Assembly (NCBI RefSeq): GCF_020149915.1
Contig: NZ_CP083760.1
Coordinates: 1,054,001-1,118,000 of the forward strand
Direction: 5' to 3'
Length of the DNA stretch: 64,000 nt
DNA from: Candidatus Sulfidibacterium hydrothermale
GTDB taxonomy: Bacteria > Bacteroidota > Bacteroidia > Bacteroidales > F082
Part shown: piece by piece, positions 16,659 through 26,223 of the stretch
Position numbering within the stretch: position 1 is the stretch's first letter
Layout: each line of letters opens with the position of its first letter
Position numbers and translations under genes: made by a program
The notes under the pieces: model-generated
What the model saw: the letters and a program-made list of their open reading frames with translations, nothing else
Told to the model about the DNA's origin: nothing
Database searches by the model: none

Positions 16659-17180
16659 ATGGAACAAAAATCAACTTTTGTGCCGGCCATCCAGTTTGGC
16701 ATTATTACAGGTGTGGCTATGGCTGTTTATACCCTTGTTCTGTTCCTTGCCGGAATAGATGTTCATTCTTATTGGAATCTGATCAGTTATTTTCTGTACG
16801 TAGGCGGATTGTACTGGGGGATTTCTCAAATCAGAGAAAAACAGCTGGATGGAGTCATGTCTTATGGCAAAGCTTTTGTTACCGGTTTTTACATTGCTAT
16901 TTTTGTGGCAATTGTTCTTGGTGTTTTTGGCTATTTCTACCTGAAAGATATCAATCCGGGAGCACTTACTGATGCACTTACCAAAGCCGAAGATAAGATC
17001 TTGGCTTCTAATCCGGATATCAGTGATGAAGAGCTGCAAAAAGCCATGCATTTGGTAAAAATGTTTGCCAGCCCGGGAATCAGCGCATTTTCTCAATTTA
17101 TTTCAAACCTGTTTACAGGGACTATTTTTTCGCTGATAATTGCTATTTTTGCCAAACGTGAGGACAGAACCATCGCGTAG
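16659..17180 (+). CDS. DUF4199 membrane protein
   Basis: A 173-residue protein starting MEQKSTFVPA; an upstream TTG adds 21 residues that overlap the SRP RNA promoter and is rejected. Four hydrophobic segments: two near the N-terminus, one around the MSYGKAFVTGFYIAIF motif, one at the C-terminus. This is the DUF4199 pattern, a Bacteroidota membrane family of unknown function. It ends 14 bases before the glycosyltransferase gene, and DUF4199 next to a GT2 gene is a recurring arrangement in the phylum, so co-transcription is likely. Confidence 0.85.
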   Translation: MEQKSTFVPAIQFGIITGVAMAVYTLVLFLAGIDVHSYWNLISYFLYVGGLYWGISQIREKQLDGVMSYGKAFVTGFYIAIFVAIVLGVFGYFYLKDINPGALTDALTKAEDKILASNPDISDEELQKAMHLVKMFASPGISAFSQFISNLFTGTIFSLIIAIFAKREDRTIA

Positions 17181-17194
17181 CAAAAAATGAATCC

Positions 17195-18139
17195 ATGGAT
17201 ATTTCGGTTGTTATCCCGCTATACAACGAAGAAGAATCATTAAAAGAATTGAATGATTGGATTTTACGTGTGATGAAATCCAATCATTTTTCTTTTGAAA
17301 TTATTTATGTGGACGATGGTTCCAGCGACCGTTCCTGGGAAATCATCGAAGAACTTTCTGCTGAAAACGAAAATATCAAAGGCATTCGTTTCTTGCGGAA
17401 TTATGGTAAATCAGCGGCGCTGAACGAAGGGTTTAAAATGACTTCGGGTGATGTGGTGATTACGATGGATGCCGATATGCAGGACAGTCCCGATGAAATT
17501 CCCGAACTCTACCGGATGATTAAGGAAGAGGGTTACGACATGGTGTCGGGCTGGAAGAAAAAACGGTATGATCCGGTAACCAAAACCATCCCATCCAAGT
17601 TTTTCAATTTTACCACACGGGTACTTTCGGGCATTAAGCTGCACGATTTTAACTGTGGGCTGAAATCGTACCGTTCGGATGTGGTAAAAGCCATCGAAGT
17701 GTATGGCGAAATGCATCGTTATATCCCGGTGATTGCCAAATGGGCCGGTTTCCGGAAAATCGGCGAAAAGGTGGTGCAACACCGTAAACGGAAATACGGG
17801 GTGACCAAATTCGGGATGGACCGGTTTATCAAAGGGTATCTCGATTTGCTTTCCATCACGTTTACTTCGCGGTTTATCCAGAGTCCTATGCACTTTTTCG
17901 GGGCACTGGGTTCGTTGTTGTTTTTTATCGGTTTTATCATTGCCGGGTATCTTGCTTACGCGAAGGTTTTCCTGGAAGCTTATAAAATGACGGATCGTCC
18001 GCTCTTTTATTTCGGATTGCTGGCCATGGTGCTGGGAACACAGCTTTTCTTAGCCGGTTTTCTTGGTGAGATGATCTCGCGGAGTTCCAACGAAATGAAA
18101 AAATATCACATTAAAAAATACATCAACTTTAAAAAATAA
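17195..18139 (+). CDS. Family 2 glycosyltransferase, DPM1/GtrB-like, membrane-anchored
   Basis: A 314-residue enzyme. The N-terminal GT-A fold shows VVIPLYNEEESL, VDDGSSD and the metal-binding MDADMQDSP; the C-terminal 80 residues hold two membrane helices, as in GtrB/ArnC-type polyprenyl-phosphate sugar transferases. It probably moves a sugar from an NDP-sugar to undecaprenyl phosphate on the inner face of the membrane. It is followed three bases later by an NDP-sugar epimerase, so this is part of a glycan-assembly operon. The exact sugar is unknown. Confidence 0.9.
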   Translation: MDISVVIPLYNEEESLKELNDWILRVMKSNHFSFEIIYVDDGSSDRSWEIIEELSAENENIKGIRFLRNYGKSAALNEGFKMTSGDVVITMDADMQDSPDEIPELYRMIKEEGYDMVSGWKKKRYDPVTKTIPSKFFNFTTRVLSGIKLHDFNCGLKSYRSDVVKAIEVYGEMHRYIPVIAKWAGFRKIGEKVVQHRKRKYGVTKFGMDRFIKGYLDLLSITFTSRFIQSPMHFFGALGSLLFFIGFIIAGYLAYAKVFLEAYKMTDRPLFYFGLLAMVLGTQLFLAGFLGEMISRSSNEMKKYHIKKYINFKK

Positions 18140-18142
18140 TTC

Positions 18143-19183
18143 ATGAAGATACATCTTGTGTCAGGCGGTTGCGGCTTTGTCGGACGAAATATGGTGAAAC
18201 GCCTGCTGAAAACAACGAATGATAAAGTATTTGTGGTGGACGACCTTTCCATCGGACGCCATCCCAAAGAGTGGCTGGATAATTATACTTCCAAACCACT
18301 GAAAGATTTGGAAGTGATTGGTGAAGACGAAAGGCTCTATTTCTGGAAAGGTGATTTCCGGAATTTTTTGTTTTATCAACGGGAGAATCCACGCTATGTG
18401 CAGGAAAAATACGGACTGGATTTCGATCATTTTAACGATGTTTTCCACTTTGCGGCCATTGTGGGCGGAAGGATGAAAATTGATGGCGATCCCATGATGG
18501 TGGGACTTGATTTGAGCATCGATGCCGAATTTTTCTACTGGATTACCCGCCATAAACCCGACCGGGTACTTTATCCCAGTTCCAGTGCCGCTTATCCTAC
18601 CAGCTTGCAAAATGTGGAAGGGGCCCTGGCGCTCAAAGAGAGCGATATCGATTTTAACGGCAACCTGGGTACACCCGATATGACCTATGGCTGGACTAAA
18701 CTCACCGGCGAATTTCTGGCGCAGATCGCTGCCAAACATTACGGTATTTCCATCGTTTGTATCCGCCCGTTTTCGGGTTACGGCGAAGACCAGGAAACCA
18801 GCTATCCTGTCCCGGCTATTGCCTTGCGGGCAGCCAAAAAAGAAAATCCTTTTGAAGTATGGGGTAGCGGAAAACAGGGCCGTGATTTTGTCCATATTGA
18901 TGATATCTTGGATTTTATCGAAATTTTAATGGATCAGGTACACGATGGCTCGGCTTACAACATCGGCTCGGGCAAACTCACCACTTTTCTGGAATTAATT
19001 GATGTGTTTACTTCGTTTGCCGGATACAAACCCACCATCAAACCGTTGCTCGACAAACCGGTAGGCGTGCAGTCGCGTTACGGCGACCCAACCCTGGTGA
19101 AGGAGAAATTTGGCTGGACACCCAAAATCTCACTCGAAGAAGGCATGCGCCGGGTGTACGAAGCGGCTTTGAAAAAATTGTAA
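18143..19183 (+). CDS. NAD-dependent NDP-sugar epimerase/dehydratase
   Basis: A 346-residue extended SDR. Near the N-terminus is the nucleotide-binding SGGCGFVGRN, later the serine-rich SSSAAYPTS and the catalytic YGWTK (YxxxK). A conserved RPFSGYGEDQ and a late GRDFVHIDD complete the epimerase pattern. It likely converts one NDP-hexose into another for cell-surface glycan. Immediately downstream of the GT2 gene. GC is higher than in the following nuclease gene. Confidence 0.9.
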   Translation: MKIHLVSGGCGFVGRNMVKRLLKTTNDKVFVVDDLSIGRHPKEWLDNYTSKPLKDLEVIGEDERLYFWKGDFRNFLFYQRENPRYVQEKYGLDFDHFNDVFHFAAIVGGRMKIDGDPMMVGLDLSIDAEFFYWITRHKPDRVLYPSSSAAYPTSLQNVEGALALKESDIDFNGNLGTPDMTYGWTKLTGEFLAQIAAKHYGISIVCIRPFSGYGEDQETSYPVPAIALRAAKKENPFEVWGSGKQGRDFVHIDDILDFIEILMDQVHDGSAYNIGSGKLTTFLELIDVFTSFAGYKPTIKPLLDKPVGVQSRYGDPTLVKEKFGWTPKISLEEGMRRVYEAALKKL

Positions 19184-19234
19184 GTTTTTTATAATCACCA
19201 TTGTTTTCTTCCGGTAACTAATTTGGGTACTACT

Positions 19235-20281
19235 ATGAATACTATAACGAACAATGATAAATATCGTCAATGGGTTGAAGAGATAAAAAAGCTTATCCGG
19301 AAAACGCAAATAAAGGCATCTTTGTCTGTAAACAAAGAGCTGTTGCAACTTTACTGGGAACTGGGGAAGTCAATTTCTGACAAATCAAAAACGGAGAAAT
19401 GGGGTGCTGCTGTTGTAGAACAGTTATCAAATGATTTAAGAAAGATGTTTCCCGGACAACAGGGATTTTCCAGAAGCAACCTCTTTTCTATGAAAAAATG
19501 GTATGAATTTTATAGTTCATCCGATATCCCCGTAAAAAAAGTCCAACAACTTGTTGGACAAATTCCATGGGGGCAGAATGTGTTGATTATTACTAAATCA
19601 CGACAAGTGGATGAAGCATTGTTTTATGTGCAAAAAACACTGGAAAATAATTGGTCAAGAACAGTATTGCAACATCAAATCGAACTGGGGCTGTACGATA
19701 GAAAAGGAAATGCTGTAACAAATTTTAAACGGACTTTACCCCGTCCACATTCTGAGTTGGCTATCGAAACGTTGAAAGATCCGTATAAATTTGATTTTTT
19801 AACAATGCGGGAGAAAGCATTGGAAAAAGAAATAGAAGAACAACTCATTACACACATTACATCTTTTCTTCTTGAGTTAGGTACAGGATTTTCGTTTGTC
19901 GGGCGGCAAGTCCCATTACATGTGGACGGAAAAGAATTTTATATTGATTTGCTCTTTTATCATATAAAATTAAAATGTTATGTGGTAATTGAGCTAAAAG
20001 CTGGAGAATTTAAAGCGGAATATGCCGGGAAAATGAACTTTTATCTTTCAGCGGTGGATGATATTTTTAAAACAAAAAGTGAAAATCCTACTATTGGTTT
20101 ACTTCTTTGTAAATCTAAGTCACGGATAATTGCCGAATATGCTTTGCGGGGAACTTCCCAGCCTATTGGTGTGGCTGAATACGAATTAACCAAATCAGTT
20201 TCGGAGAAAATAAAAAAAGAATTGCCTGCTATAGAAGATATTGAAAAAGAATTATCTATAAAAAAGAATCAATTATACTGA
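19235..20281 (+). CDS. YhcG-type PDDEXK nuclease (DUF1016)
   Basis: A 348-residue protein starting MNTITNNDKY (an in-frame TTG 12 bases upstream is less likely). The N-terminal half is the DUF1016 helical domain (LYWELGKSIS, SRSNLFSMKKWYEFY). The C-terminal half is a PDDEXK nuclease fold: FVGRQVPLHVDGKEFYIDLLFYH supplies the D, and VVIELKAGEFKAEYAGKMNFYL the ExK. Such proteins occur near restriction-modification and recombination loci and are predicted DNases; E. coli YhcG is the named homologue. This copy is AT-richer than its neighbours, has no R-M partner, and separates two glycan genes, which suggests insertion by horizontal transfer. Confidence 0.88.
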   Translation: MNTITNNDKYRQWVEEIKKLIRKTQIKASLSVNKELLQLYWELGKSISDKSKTEKWGAAVVEQLSNDLRKMFPGQQGFSRSNLFSMKKWYEFYSSSDIPVKKVQQLVGQIPWGQNVLIITKSRQVDEALFYVQKTLENNWSRTVLQHQIELGLYDRKGNAVTNFKRTLPRPHSELAIETLKDPYKFDFLTMREKALEKEIEEQLITHITSFLLELGTGFSFVGRQVPLHVDGKEFYIDLLFYHIKLKCYVVIELKAGEFKAEYAGKMNFYLSAVDDIFKTKSENPTIGLLLCKSKSRIIAEYALRGTSQPIGVAEYELTKSVSEKIKKELPAIEDIEKELSIKKNQLY

Positions 20282-20333
20282 ACAGAATCGTTCTGCTGTA
20301 TAAATTTAATTTGCGATAAAGAATATAAACTTG

Positions 20334-21602
20334 ATGAAAAAAACCATTGTTTGTTTTGGGCCCGGCCCCATGTTTAAAGGCGGTATTGCTAACTACAACA
20401 CTTCGCTGGCCAAAGCGTTCGATAAACTGGATGATACCAACGTCCACATTGTTTCGTGGACCCAGCAATATCCGGCTATTATTCCCCGCGATTTTATCGA
20501 CCGGAAGAGTAAAGTGGACCAATTGGCCGGCACGGGCATCAAAGTGCATTACATTACCAACTACAACAATCCGCTTTCCTGGAAAGCTACTGTCCGGCTT
20601 ATCGAAAAGCTGAAACCGCAAAAGGTAATTTTTCAGTGGGCCATTGCTATTCAAGGGTTGCCTTTGGGATATATTGCCCGGAAACTTCGGAAAAACAAGG
20701 ATATCGAAGTGATTTTCGACCTGCATTTTGTCATTCAAAAAGAAGGCAGTGCACTGGATATGCTTTTTACAAAAAAAGGAATCCGTCATGCCGATGCTTA
20801 TGTGGTCCATGCTTACAAAACGGCGGATGAGTTGAAACAGCTTTTTCCGAAAAAACAGTTTGAAGTGCTGGAACGCGGTCAGAAATTTACCGGAAAAGGA
20901 ATTCGGGTGATGAAACTGTATCATCCGGTGTACGATATGTTTCAGCCTGATCCGGACTTTGATGTGCAAAAAGCCAAAAAACAGATGGGTCTGAAAAAAC
21001 ACGTTTTTCTCTTTTTTGGCTTTATCCGTAAATACAAAGGGCTGCACAATGTCATCAAAGCTTTTGCCCGCCTGGCCGAAGAACGTGATGATGTGTCGCT
21101 GCTTATTGTGGGCGAATCATTCTGGAATACCCTGGACAGTAATAAATTATCTACCCGGATCAAAAATGCCACTTTCGGTCTGGCCAAAAAGATTTTTCTG
21201 AAAAAACAGGATGACGAAAAGAATTATAACCCACTGGCCCTGATTGATGAACTGAACCTGAAAGACAAAACGTATGTGATGAACGATTTTGTTCCCAACG
21301 AAATGGTGCATAAATATTTTCAGGTGAGCGATAACATCATGCTTTTTTATCTGACGGCTACCCCTTCGGGCATTGAGTCCATTGCATACAATTTCCACAT
21401 GCCCATGCTGGCTACCAAAGTGGGGCATTTTATGGAAACGGTCAAAGACGGATACAATGGCTATCTTGCCGAACCGGAAAATATTGATTCTATGACCGAA
21501 GTGATGCGTAAGGCCATTGAACATCCCATTCCACGTGAAAATGTGGCTGAGACATCCAAAAATATGAGCTGGGAAAATTACGCCAAAGAGATTTTGCGTT
21601 AA
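20334..21602 (+). CDS. Glycosyltransferase family 4-like (GT-B)
   Basis: A 422-residue cytoplasmic glycosyltransferase. The N-terminal domain opens with a glycine-rich GPGPMFKGGIANY loop; the C-terminal domain has FGFIRKYKGLHNVIKAFA and a late TPSGIESIAYNFHMPMLATKVG, where the Glu-containing donor-binding loop of GT4 enzymes lies. Likely adds a sugar during surface glycan synthesis along with the GT2 and epimerase genes upstream. Its stop codon overlaps that of the convergent rpe gene within the bases TTAA. Confidence 0.87.
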   Translation: MKKTIVCFGPGPMFKGGIANYNTSLAKAFDKLDDTNVHIVSWTQQYPAIIPRDFIDRKSKVDQLAGTGIKVHYITNYNNPLSWKATVRLIEKLKPQKVIFQWAIAIQGLPLGYIARKLRKNKDIEVIFDLHFVIQKEGSALDMLFTKKGIRHADAYVVHAYKTADELKQLFPKKQFEVLERGQKFTGKGIRVMKLYHPVYDMFQPDPDFDVQKAKKQMGLKKHVFLFFGFIRKYKGLHNVIKAFARLAEERDDVSLLIVGESFWNTLDSNKLSTRIKNATFGLAKKIFLKKQDDEKNYNPLALIDELNLKDKTYVMNDFVPNEMVHKYFQVSDNIMLFYLTATPSGIESIAYNFHMPMLATKVGHFMETVKDGYNGYLAEPENIDSMTEVMRKAIEHPIPRENVAETSKNMSWENYAKEILR

Positions 21603-22270
21603 GCTTTTTCTGCTTTTGCTTTTAATTCCTGCATGGCTTTTACAATATCCGGTTGGCCGAAAACAGCGCTGCCCGAGACCAGTACTTTGGCGCCGGACTG
21701 CACAATACTTTCCACCGTTTGCAGGTCCACGCCGCCATCTACTTCAAGCAAAATATCACGACCCGAAGCATTGATCATTTTTCGTGCTTCCGCGATTTTT
21801 CTGAGTCCCTGCGGAATAAATTTTTGTCCGCCAAATCCCGGGTTAACTGTCATAATCAACAACAAATCCAAATCGTCCAGCACATTCTCGATGGTGGAGA
21901 GTGAAGTGGCCGGGTTTAATGAAACTCCGGCCTTTATTCCTTGATTATGAATGTTCTGTATTGTTCTGTGCAGGTGGGTACAGGCTTCCTGATGCACGGT
22001 CAGGATATCGGCGCCAGCACGGGCGTAAACCTCAATGTACGCATCAGGATTGCTGATCATTAAGTGCACATCCAGCGGCACGGAAGTAATACGCTTCAGC
22101 GCCTTTACCATATTCGGTCCGAAGGTAAGGTTCGGCACAAAATGGCCGTCCATCACATCCACATGAATGAAGTCGGCTCCGTTTTCCGACAGGGCTTTTA
22201 CCTGTTCTTCAAGCCGGAGCAGGTCGGCCGAAAGAATGGAAGGCGCAATTTGGATTTTTTGTGATTCCAT
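21599..22270 (-). CDS. rpe: Ribulose-phosphate 3-epimerase
   Basis: A 223-residue TIM-barrel enzyme interconverting ribulose-5-P and xylulose-5-P in the pentose phosphate pathway. Starts MESQKIQIAPSILSAD; a longer in-frame start lies inside tkt and is rejected. Motifs: HVDVMDGHFVPN with the metal-binding His and Asp, MTVNPGFGGQKF, and the late EVDGGV. It follows tkt by 10 bases, so the two non-oxidative pentose-phosphate genes are one operon. Confidence 0.96.
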   Translation of the reverse strand: MESQKIQIAPSILSADLLRLEEQVKALSENGADFIHVDVMDGHFVPNLTFGPNMVKALKRITSVPLDVHLMISNPDAYIEVYARAGADILTVHQEACTHLHRTIQNIHNQGIKAGVSLNPATSLSTIENVLDDLDLLLIMTVNPGFGGQKFIPQGLRKIAEARKMINASGRDILLEVDGGVDLQTVESIVQSGAKVLVSGSAVFGQPDIVKAMQELKAKAEKA

Positions 22271-22280
22271 GTTCTTTGTT

Positions 22281-24260
22281 TTACTGCGGATAACGTTCTT
22301 CCACCAGTTTGGCAATGTTTTCGGGGGTGAAACCGAATTCTTTTTCCAGTACTCCGGCCGGGGCCGATGCGCCGAAATGATCCAGACCGAAACACCACCC
22401 GTTGGCCACATATTTTGCCCATCCAAAAGTGCTGGCCGCTTCGATACTTACGCGGTATTTCACATCCGGCGGAAGAATGGCATCCTTGTACTCCTGCGGT
22501 TGTTCGTCGAAAAGCTCCATGGAAGGCATACTCACTACACGGACCTTTTTTCCCTGAATAAGCTGAGCAACCGAACGAGCCAGATGCACTTCCGATCCGC
22601 TGGCGATCAGGATAATGTCTGGTTTTTCATTTTCGTCGCCATCCACAATGTAAGCACCTTTTTTTGCTTTTTCTTCTACGTTTTCTACTTCAAGAGTAGG
22701 AACTCCCTGGCGGGTAAAAGCAAAAGTAGATGGTTTGTTATTCACACCCAGCGCAAACTGTAACAAGGCTGCGGTTTCGCGGGCTTCTGCCGGACGGAAA
22801 ACATACATTTCCGGCAGGGCACGCAGGCCGGCAAGCTGTTCTATGGGCTCATGGGTAGGGCCATCTTCGCCTACGTAAAACGAATCGTGGGTAAATGTAT
22901 ATAAAACAGGTAATTCCATTAATGCTGAAAGCCGCATGGCCGGTTTGGCATAATCGGAAAAGACCAGAAAAGTCGCGCCAAACGGACGGAAACCACCGTG
23001 CAGTGCAATGCCGTTCAGGATAGTTGCCATGGGAAATTCGCGTACGGCAAACGACAAGTTGCGTCCGCTGCGGTTGTTACGGGTAAACTCGCCGGAAACA
23101 TCAGCATACGCTTTGGTATTGTTGGAAGGTTCCAGGTCGGCTGAGCCACCCAATAATGTATCGGTTTGCTGTGCAAAGTGGGCCAGTGTTTTGCCAAATG
23201 AAGCCCGCGTAGCCAACTTTTCACCGGGTTTAAATTCAGGAAGTTGTAAATCGGGTGTCAGGTTGTTGCTGGTGATGGCCTCGAATTTTTTGGCAAAGGC
23301 GGCGTCATTTGCTGATTTTTCTTTTACCCTCGATTTCCATGCGTTCACTTCTTTTTTTAAGGTTTTGTAATGTGAGCGGAAATGGGTGTAAACTTCTTCA
23401 GGGACATAAAAGTCTTTGTCTGCCGGCAATCCGTTTTTGGCTTTTGTGGCTGCAATTTCTTCCGGCGGCAGCGGTGATCCGTGTGTGTGAAAATCGCCTT
23501 CTACCGTAGCGGCTCCTTTAGCCATTACGGTATGTCCGATAATGATGGTCGGCTTGTTCTTTTCTTCCCGGGCCTGATCAATAGCCAGACTGATCTGTAC
23601 ATGGTCGTGTCCGTCAATTTCCAATACCTGCCAGCCAAAGCCGTCAAAAACTTTTTTGATATCGGTACTATCGGCACGGGAAGTACTGCCCGAAATTTGT
23701 GCGTTGTTTTTATCGTAAAAGAGAATCAGTTTTCCCAGTCCGAAATGTCCGGCATTGGCAGCAGCACCTAAAGCAATAGGTTCCTGCAGGTCGCCGTCAC
23801 CGGCCAGTACATAAGTGTAGTGGTCAATAATATCATTTCCCATTTGGGCTGCAAGAACAGTTTCTGCTATGGCCATTCCTACTGACATGCCTACACCCTG
23901 GCCCAATGGTCCAGTGGTAGCATCCACGCCCGGAGTAAGTCCGTATTCGGGATGTCCTGGTGTCAGACTGCCCCACTGGCGGAAACGTTTCAATTCATCC
24001 AAAGGCAGATAACCCTGCAGGTGCAAAAGGGCATACAGCAACATACTTTCGTGTCCGGCTGACAGAACAAACCGGTCGCGATTCAACCACCGCGGATCGT
24101 GTGGATCAGTTTTCAGGTAATATTTAAAAAGGATATAAGCCATGTCTGTTGATGACATGGCTCCGCCCGGGTGGCCCGAATTGGCTTTACGTGTTCCGTC
24201 CATTACCAGGCTGCGAATAACGGCTACTGTTTTTTTATCCAGTTCTGTATTTAAATTCAT
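22281..24260 (-). CDS. tkt: Transketolase
   Basis: A 659-residue thiamine-diphosphate enzyme moving two-carbon units between sugar phosphates. The chosen start is MNLNTELDKK; the upstream extension lies in the promoter region. Seen are SGHPGGAMSSTDM, the ThDP-binding GDGDLQEP with the Mg2+-binding segment, FAVREFPMATILNG, HDSFYVGEDGPTHEP and the C-terminal FGFTPENIA. First gene of the tkt-rpe operon. Confidence 0.96.
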   Translation of the reverse strand: MNLNTELDKKTVAVIRSLVMDGTRKANSGHPGGAMSSTDMAYILFKYYLKTDPHDPRWLNRDRFVLSAGHESMLLYALLHLQGYLPLDELKRFRQWGSLTPGHPEYGLTPGVDATTGPLGQGVGMSVGMAIAETVLAAQMGNDIIDHYTYVLAGDGDLQEPIALGAAANAGHFGLGKLILFYDKNNAQISGSTSRADSTDIKKVFDGFGWQVLEIDGHDHVQISLAIDQAREEKNKPTIIIGHTVMAKGAATVEGDFHTHGSPLPPEEIAATKAKNGLPADKDFYVPEEVYTHFRSHYKTLKKEVNAWKSRVKEKSANDAAFAKKFEAITSNNLTPDLQLPEFKPGEKLATRASFGKTLAHFAQQTDTLLGGSADLEPSNNTKAYADVSGEFTRNNRSGRNLSFAVREFPMATILNGIALHGGFRPFGATFLVFSDYAKPAMRLSALMELPVLYTFTHDSFYVGEDGPTHEPIEQLAGLRALPEMYVFRPAEARETAALLQFALGVNNKPSTFAFTRQGVPTLEVENVEEKAKKGAYIVDGDENEKPDIILIASGSEVHLARSVAQLIQGKKVRVVSMPSMELFDEQPQEYKDAILPPDVKYRVSIEAASTFGWAKYVANGWCFGLDHFGASAPAGVLEKEFGFTPENIAKLVEERYPQ

Positions 24261-24313
24261 ATTGCTTATTATCAGATGGTTATTAAATGAATAAATAATT
24301 TTTTGATTGCTGA

Positions 24314-24348
24314 CAAAAATACGATTTTCCTGCAATTTCGTAATTTTG
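24314..24348. promoter_or_regulatory. Divergent -7 elements for tkt and the SDR gene
   Basis: Minus-strand TATTTTTG (24321-24314) faces tkt, and plus-strand TAATTTTG (24341-24348) faces the SDR gene. Both match TAnnTTTG; -33 boxes are not convincing. The two promoters are only 19 bases apart, so they could compete or share a regulator. Confidence 0.42.
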
Positions 24349-24369
24349 AGCCGGATAAAGCGTAAAATA

Positions 24370-25179
24370 ATGGAACAGAAAAAGATACTGGTTACCGGGG
24401 CTACGGATGGTATCGGAAAACAAACGGCCCTGGAGTTGGCTCAAAAAGGAATTCATGTTTTGGTGCATGGGCGTAATAAAGAAAAAAGTGAAACTGTTGC
24501 GGCTTTGATACGACAAGAAACTCAAAATCCGAACGTGGATGCTGTACAAGCCGATCTGACAGATTTCAAAGAAATTAAAACGTTGGCTGATACCGTAAAA
24601 AGCCGCTATAACCGGTTGGATGTGTTGTTGAATAATGCCGGTGTTTTTGAAAATGAAAGGGTAATTTTGCCTAACGGATTGGAACGTACCTTTATGGTGA
24701 ATCATATGGCACCGTTTACCTTGACGTTGGAATTGTTGGATTTGTTAAAAAATACACCGGGAGCCCGCATCGTTAACGTAAGTTCCATGGCCCAGTCGGG
24801 AAGTATTGATTTTGATAACCTGAACGGAGAAAAATATTTTGATCCGTATAACGCTTATGCAGTTTCCAAACTGGAAAATGTATTGTTTACTTACAAACTG
24901 GCCCGGGAATTAAAAGAAACCGGAGTTACGGCAAACTGTCTGCATCCGGGAGTCATCAGTACCAAATTGTTACATGCCGGATGGGGGATAGGCGGTGCTG
25001 ATGTCCATCAGGGAGCACAAAATTTAATTTATGCAGTGGTTTCGCCCGAAATGGAAGGGAAAACCGGATGGTATCTGATGGACCGGAGTCCTGCCAAATC
25101 AGCGGCTATTTCTTACGATAAAAAAGTGCAGGAACGGTTGTGGGAAATCAGTGACCGGATTAAAAACCAGTTCTTGTAA
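24370..25179 (+). CDS. Short-chain dehydrogenase/reductase, retinol-dehydrogenase-like
   Basis: A 269-residue classical-type SDR: TGATDGIGK cofactor loop, NNAG, a Ser in VSSM, and the catalytic YAVSK. The HGRNKEK segment after beta-2 suggests NADP use. The layout (long substrate loop, HPGVISTKL) resembles RDH/WW-domain-type oxidoreductases. The physiological substrate is unknown. Monocistronic; divergent from tkt. Confidence 0.88.
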   Translation: MEQKKILVTGATDGIGKQTALELAQKGIHVLVHGRNKEKSETVAALIRQETQNPNVDAVQADLTDFKEIKTLADTVKSRYNRLDVLLNNAGVFENERVILPNGLERTFMVNHMAPFTLTLELLDLLKNTPGARIVNVSSMAQSGSIDFDNLNGEKYFDPYNAYAVSKLENVLFTYKLARELKETGVTANCLHPGVISTKLLHAGWGIGGADVHQGAQNLIYAVVSPEMEGKTGWYLMDRSPAKSAAISYDKKVQERLWEISDRIKNQFL

Positions 25180-25282
25180 TATCGGCATTTACTCCCGTTT
25201 AAAACGGGATAAATTTTAAAATGCACTTTTAGCGCATTTATTCTCTGTCCTGATTATTTTTTACCTTAGCCCCAAAAATACC

Positions 25283-25789
25283 ATGAGCGTCAAAAAGCGA
25301 AAAACCAGAACGAAACGACAGAAAGAAACCGGCAGTTCGCTTTCCGTTGTTTTTATTGCGATTCTCATTATCGTAGTGCTCGCTGTGGCGGTATACTTTT
25401 TCTTTTTTTCAGTGGAACAACCCACATCAAAACAAAAGGAAACACGTGTCGTTCGAACGGAAAAAACGGCAGTAAAGCCTGTTAAAACGGTGTCTCATGT
25501 GCTGGATGGTACCTGGGTGAGCAGCAGTGACGGCAGGATACTGGAAATTCATGGTTCTCATTTTACTTTGGAACTTCCTTCGGTTTCTGATCATGAGTTG
25601 GTTCGCGGAACCCTTCAGTTTTCAGGCAATACGGTATCTGTTTTATACACCAATACCAAAGACAAGTGTAGCCATACTCCTGGTATTTATACATTTAAAA
25701 AGGAAAAAGATAAGATTTACTTTCGGGTGAAGCAGGATTTATGTGCCGGAAGAAAACAGATATTTTCTACCCTGTGGGAAAAGTTTTGA
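25283..25789 (+). CDS. Membrane-anchored protein of unknown function
   Basis: A 168-residue protein: a basic cytoplasmic N-terminus, one membrane helix at about residues 20-43, a Lys/Thr-rich linker, then a beta-rich periplasmic domain beginning GTWVSSSDGRILEI that looks like a small lipocalin-type barrel. Two Cys in the last 35 residues could form a disulfide. It ends 6 bases before dgkA, so it is probably co-expressed with it. I do not recognise the family. Confidence 0.7.
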   Translation: MSVKKRKTRTKRQKETGSSLSVVFIAILIIVVLAVAVYFFFFSVEQPTSKQKETRVVRTEKTAVKPVKTVSHVLDGTWVSSSDGRILEIHGSHFTLELPSVSDHELVRGTLQFSGNTVSVLYTNTKDKCSHTPGIYTFKKEKDKIYFRVKQDLCAGRKQIFSTLWEKF

Positions 25790-25795
25790 TGTATC

Positions 25796-26203
25796 ATGGA
25801 AGCTGCAGACTCAAAAAAAAGTGATTTATCATCCGGTTCTTTTTCTTTTCGAAAACGGGCGCGGAGTTTTGTTTATGCCTGGCGGGGAATTCGTTTTATG
25901 CTGAAAACACAGCATAATTTCTGGATTCATCTGACCGTTACTTTTTTGGTTGTCGTTGCCGGTATTCTGTTGAACTTGTCTCTTTTGGAATGGCTTTTCA
26001 TTATTCTTGCCATTGGTTTGGTCTTGGCGGCAGAAACATTTAATACTGCTGTTGAGCAACTTACAGATATTGTGCATCCGGAATGGGGAGAGAAAGCAGC
26101 AAAAATCAAAGATTTAGCGGCAGGTGCCGTGTTGATTTGTGCGCTTACAGCTGCTTTAATAGGAGTTTTTATCTTTGCGCCAAAAATTTGGGCTTGGTTA
26201 TGA
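25796..26203 (+). CDS. dgkA: Diacylglycerol kinase-type membrane protein
   Basis: A 135-residue protein with an amphipathic N-terminus and three membrane helices, of the prokaryotic DgkA/undecaprenol kinase family. The signature ETFNTAVEQLTDIVHPEW is the DgkA active-site helix (usual form ExxNTAIExxxD). It phosphorylates diacylglycerol or undecaprenol with ATP; the two cannot be told apart here. Second gene of a small operon with the preceding membrane-anchored protein and the following kinase. Confidence 0.92.
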   Translation: MEAADSKKSDLSSGSFSFRKRARSFVYAWRGIRFMLKTQHNFWIHLTVTFLVVVAGILLNLSLLEWLFIILAIGLVLAAETFNTAVEQLTDIVHPEWGEKAAKIKDLAAGAVLICALTAALIGVFIFAPKIWAWL

Positions 26204-26223
26204 AAATGCCCGAAGATTGATTA

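Noticed and set aside
16438-16758. 106-codon plus-strand frame
   Set aside because: It is antisense to the SRP RNA and overlaps the DUF4199 start; no coding character.
25192-25210. Hairpin CCCGTTTAAAACGGG as terminator behind the SDR gene
   Set aside because: Only five base pairs with a minimal loop and no T-run.
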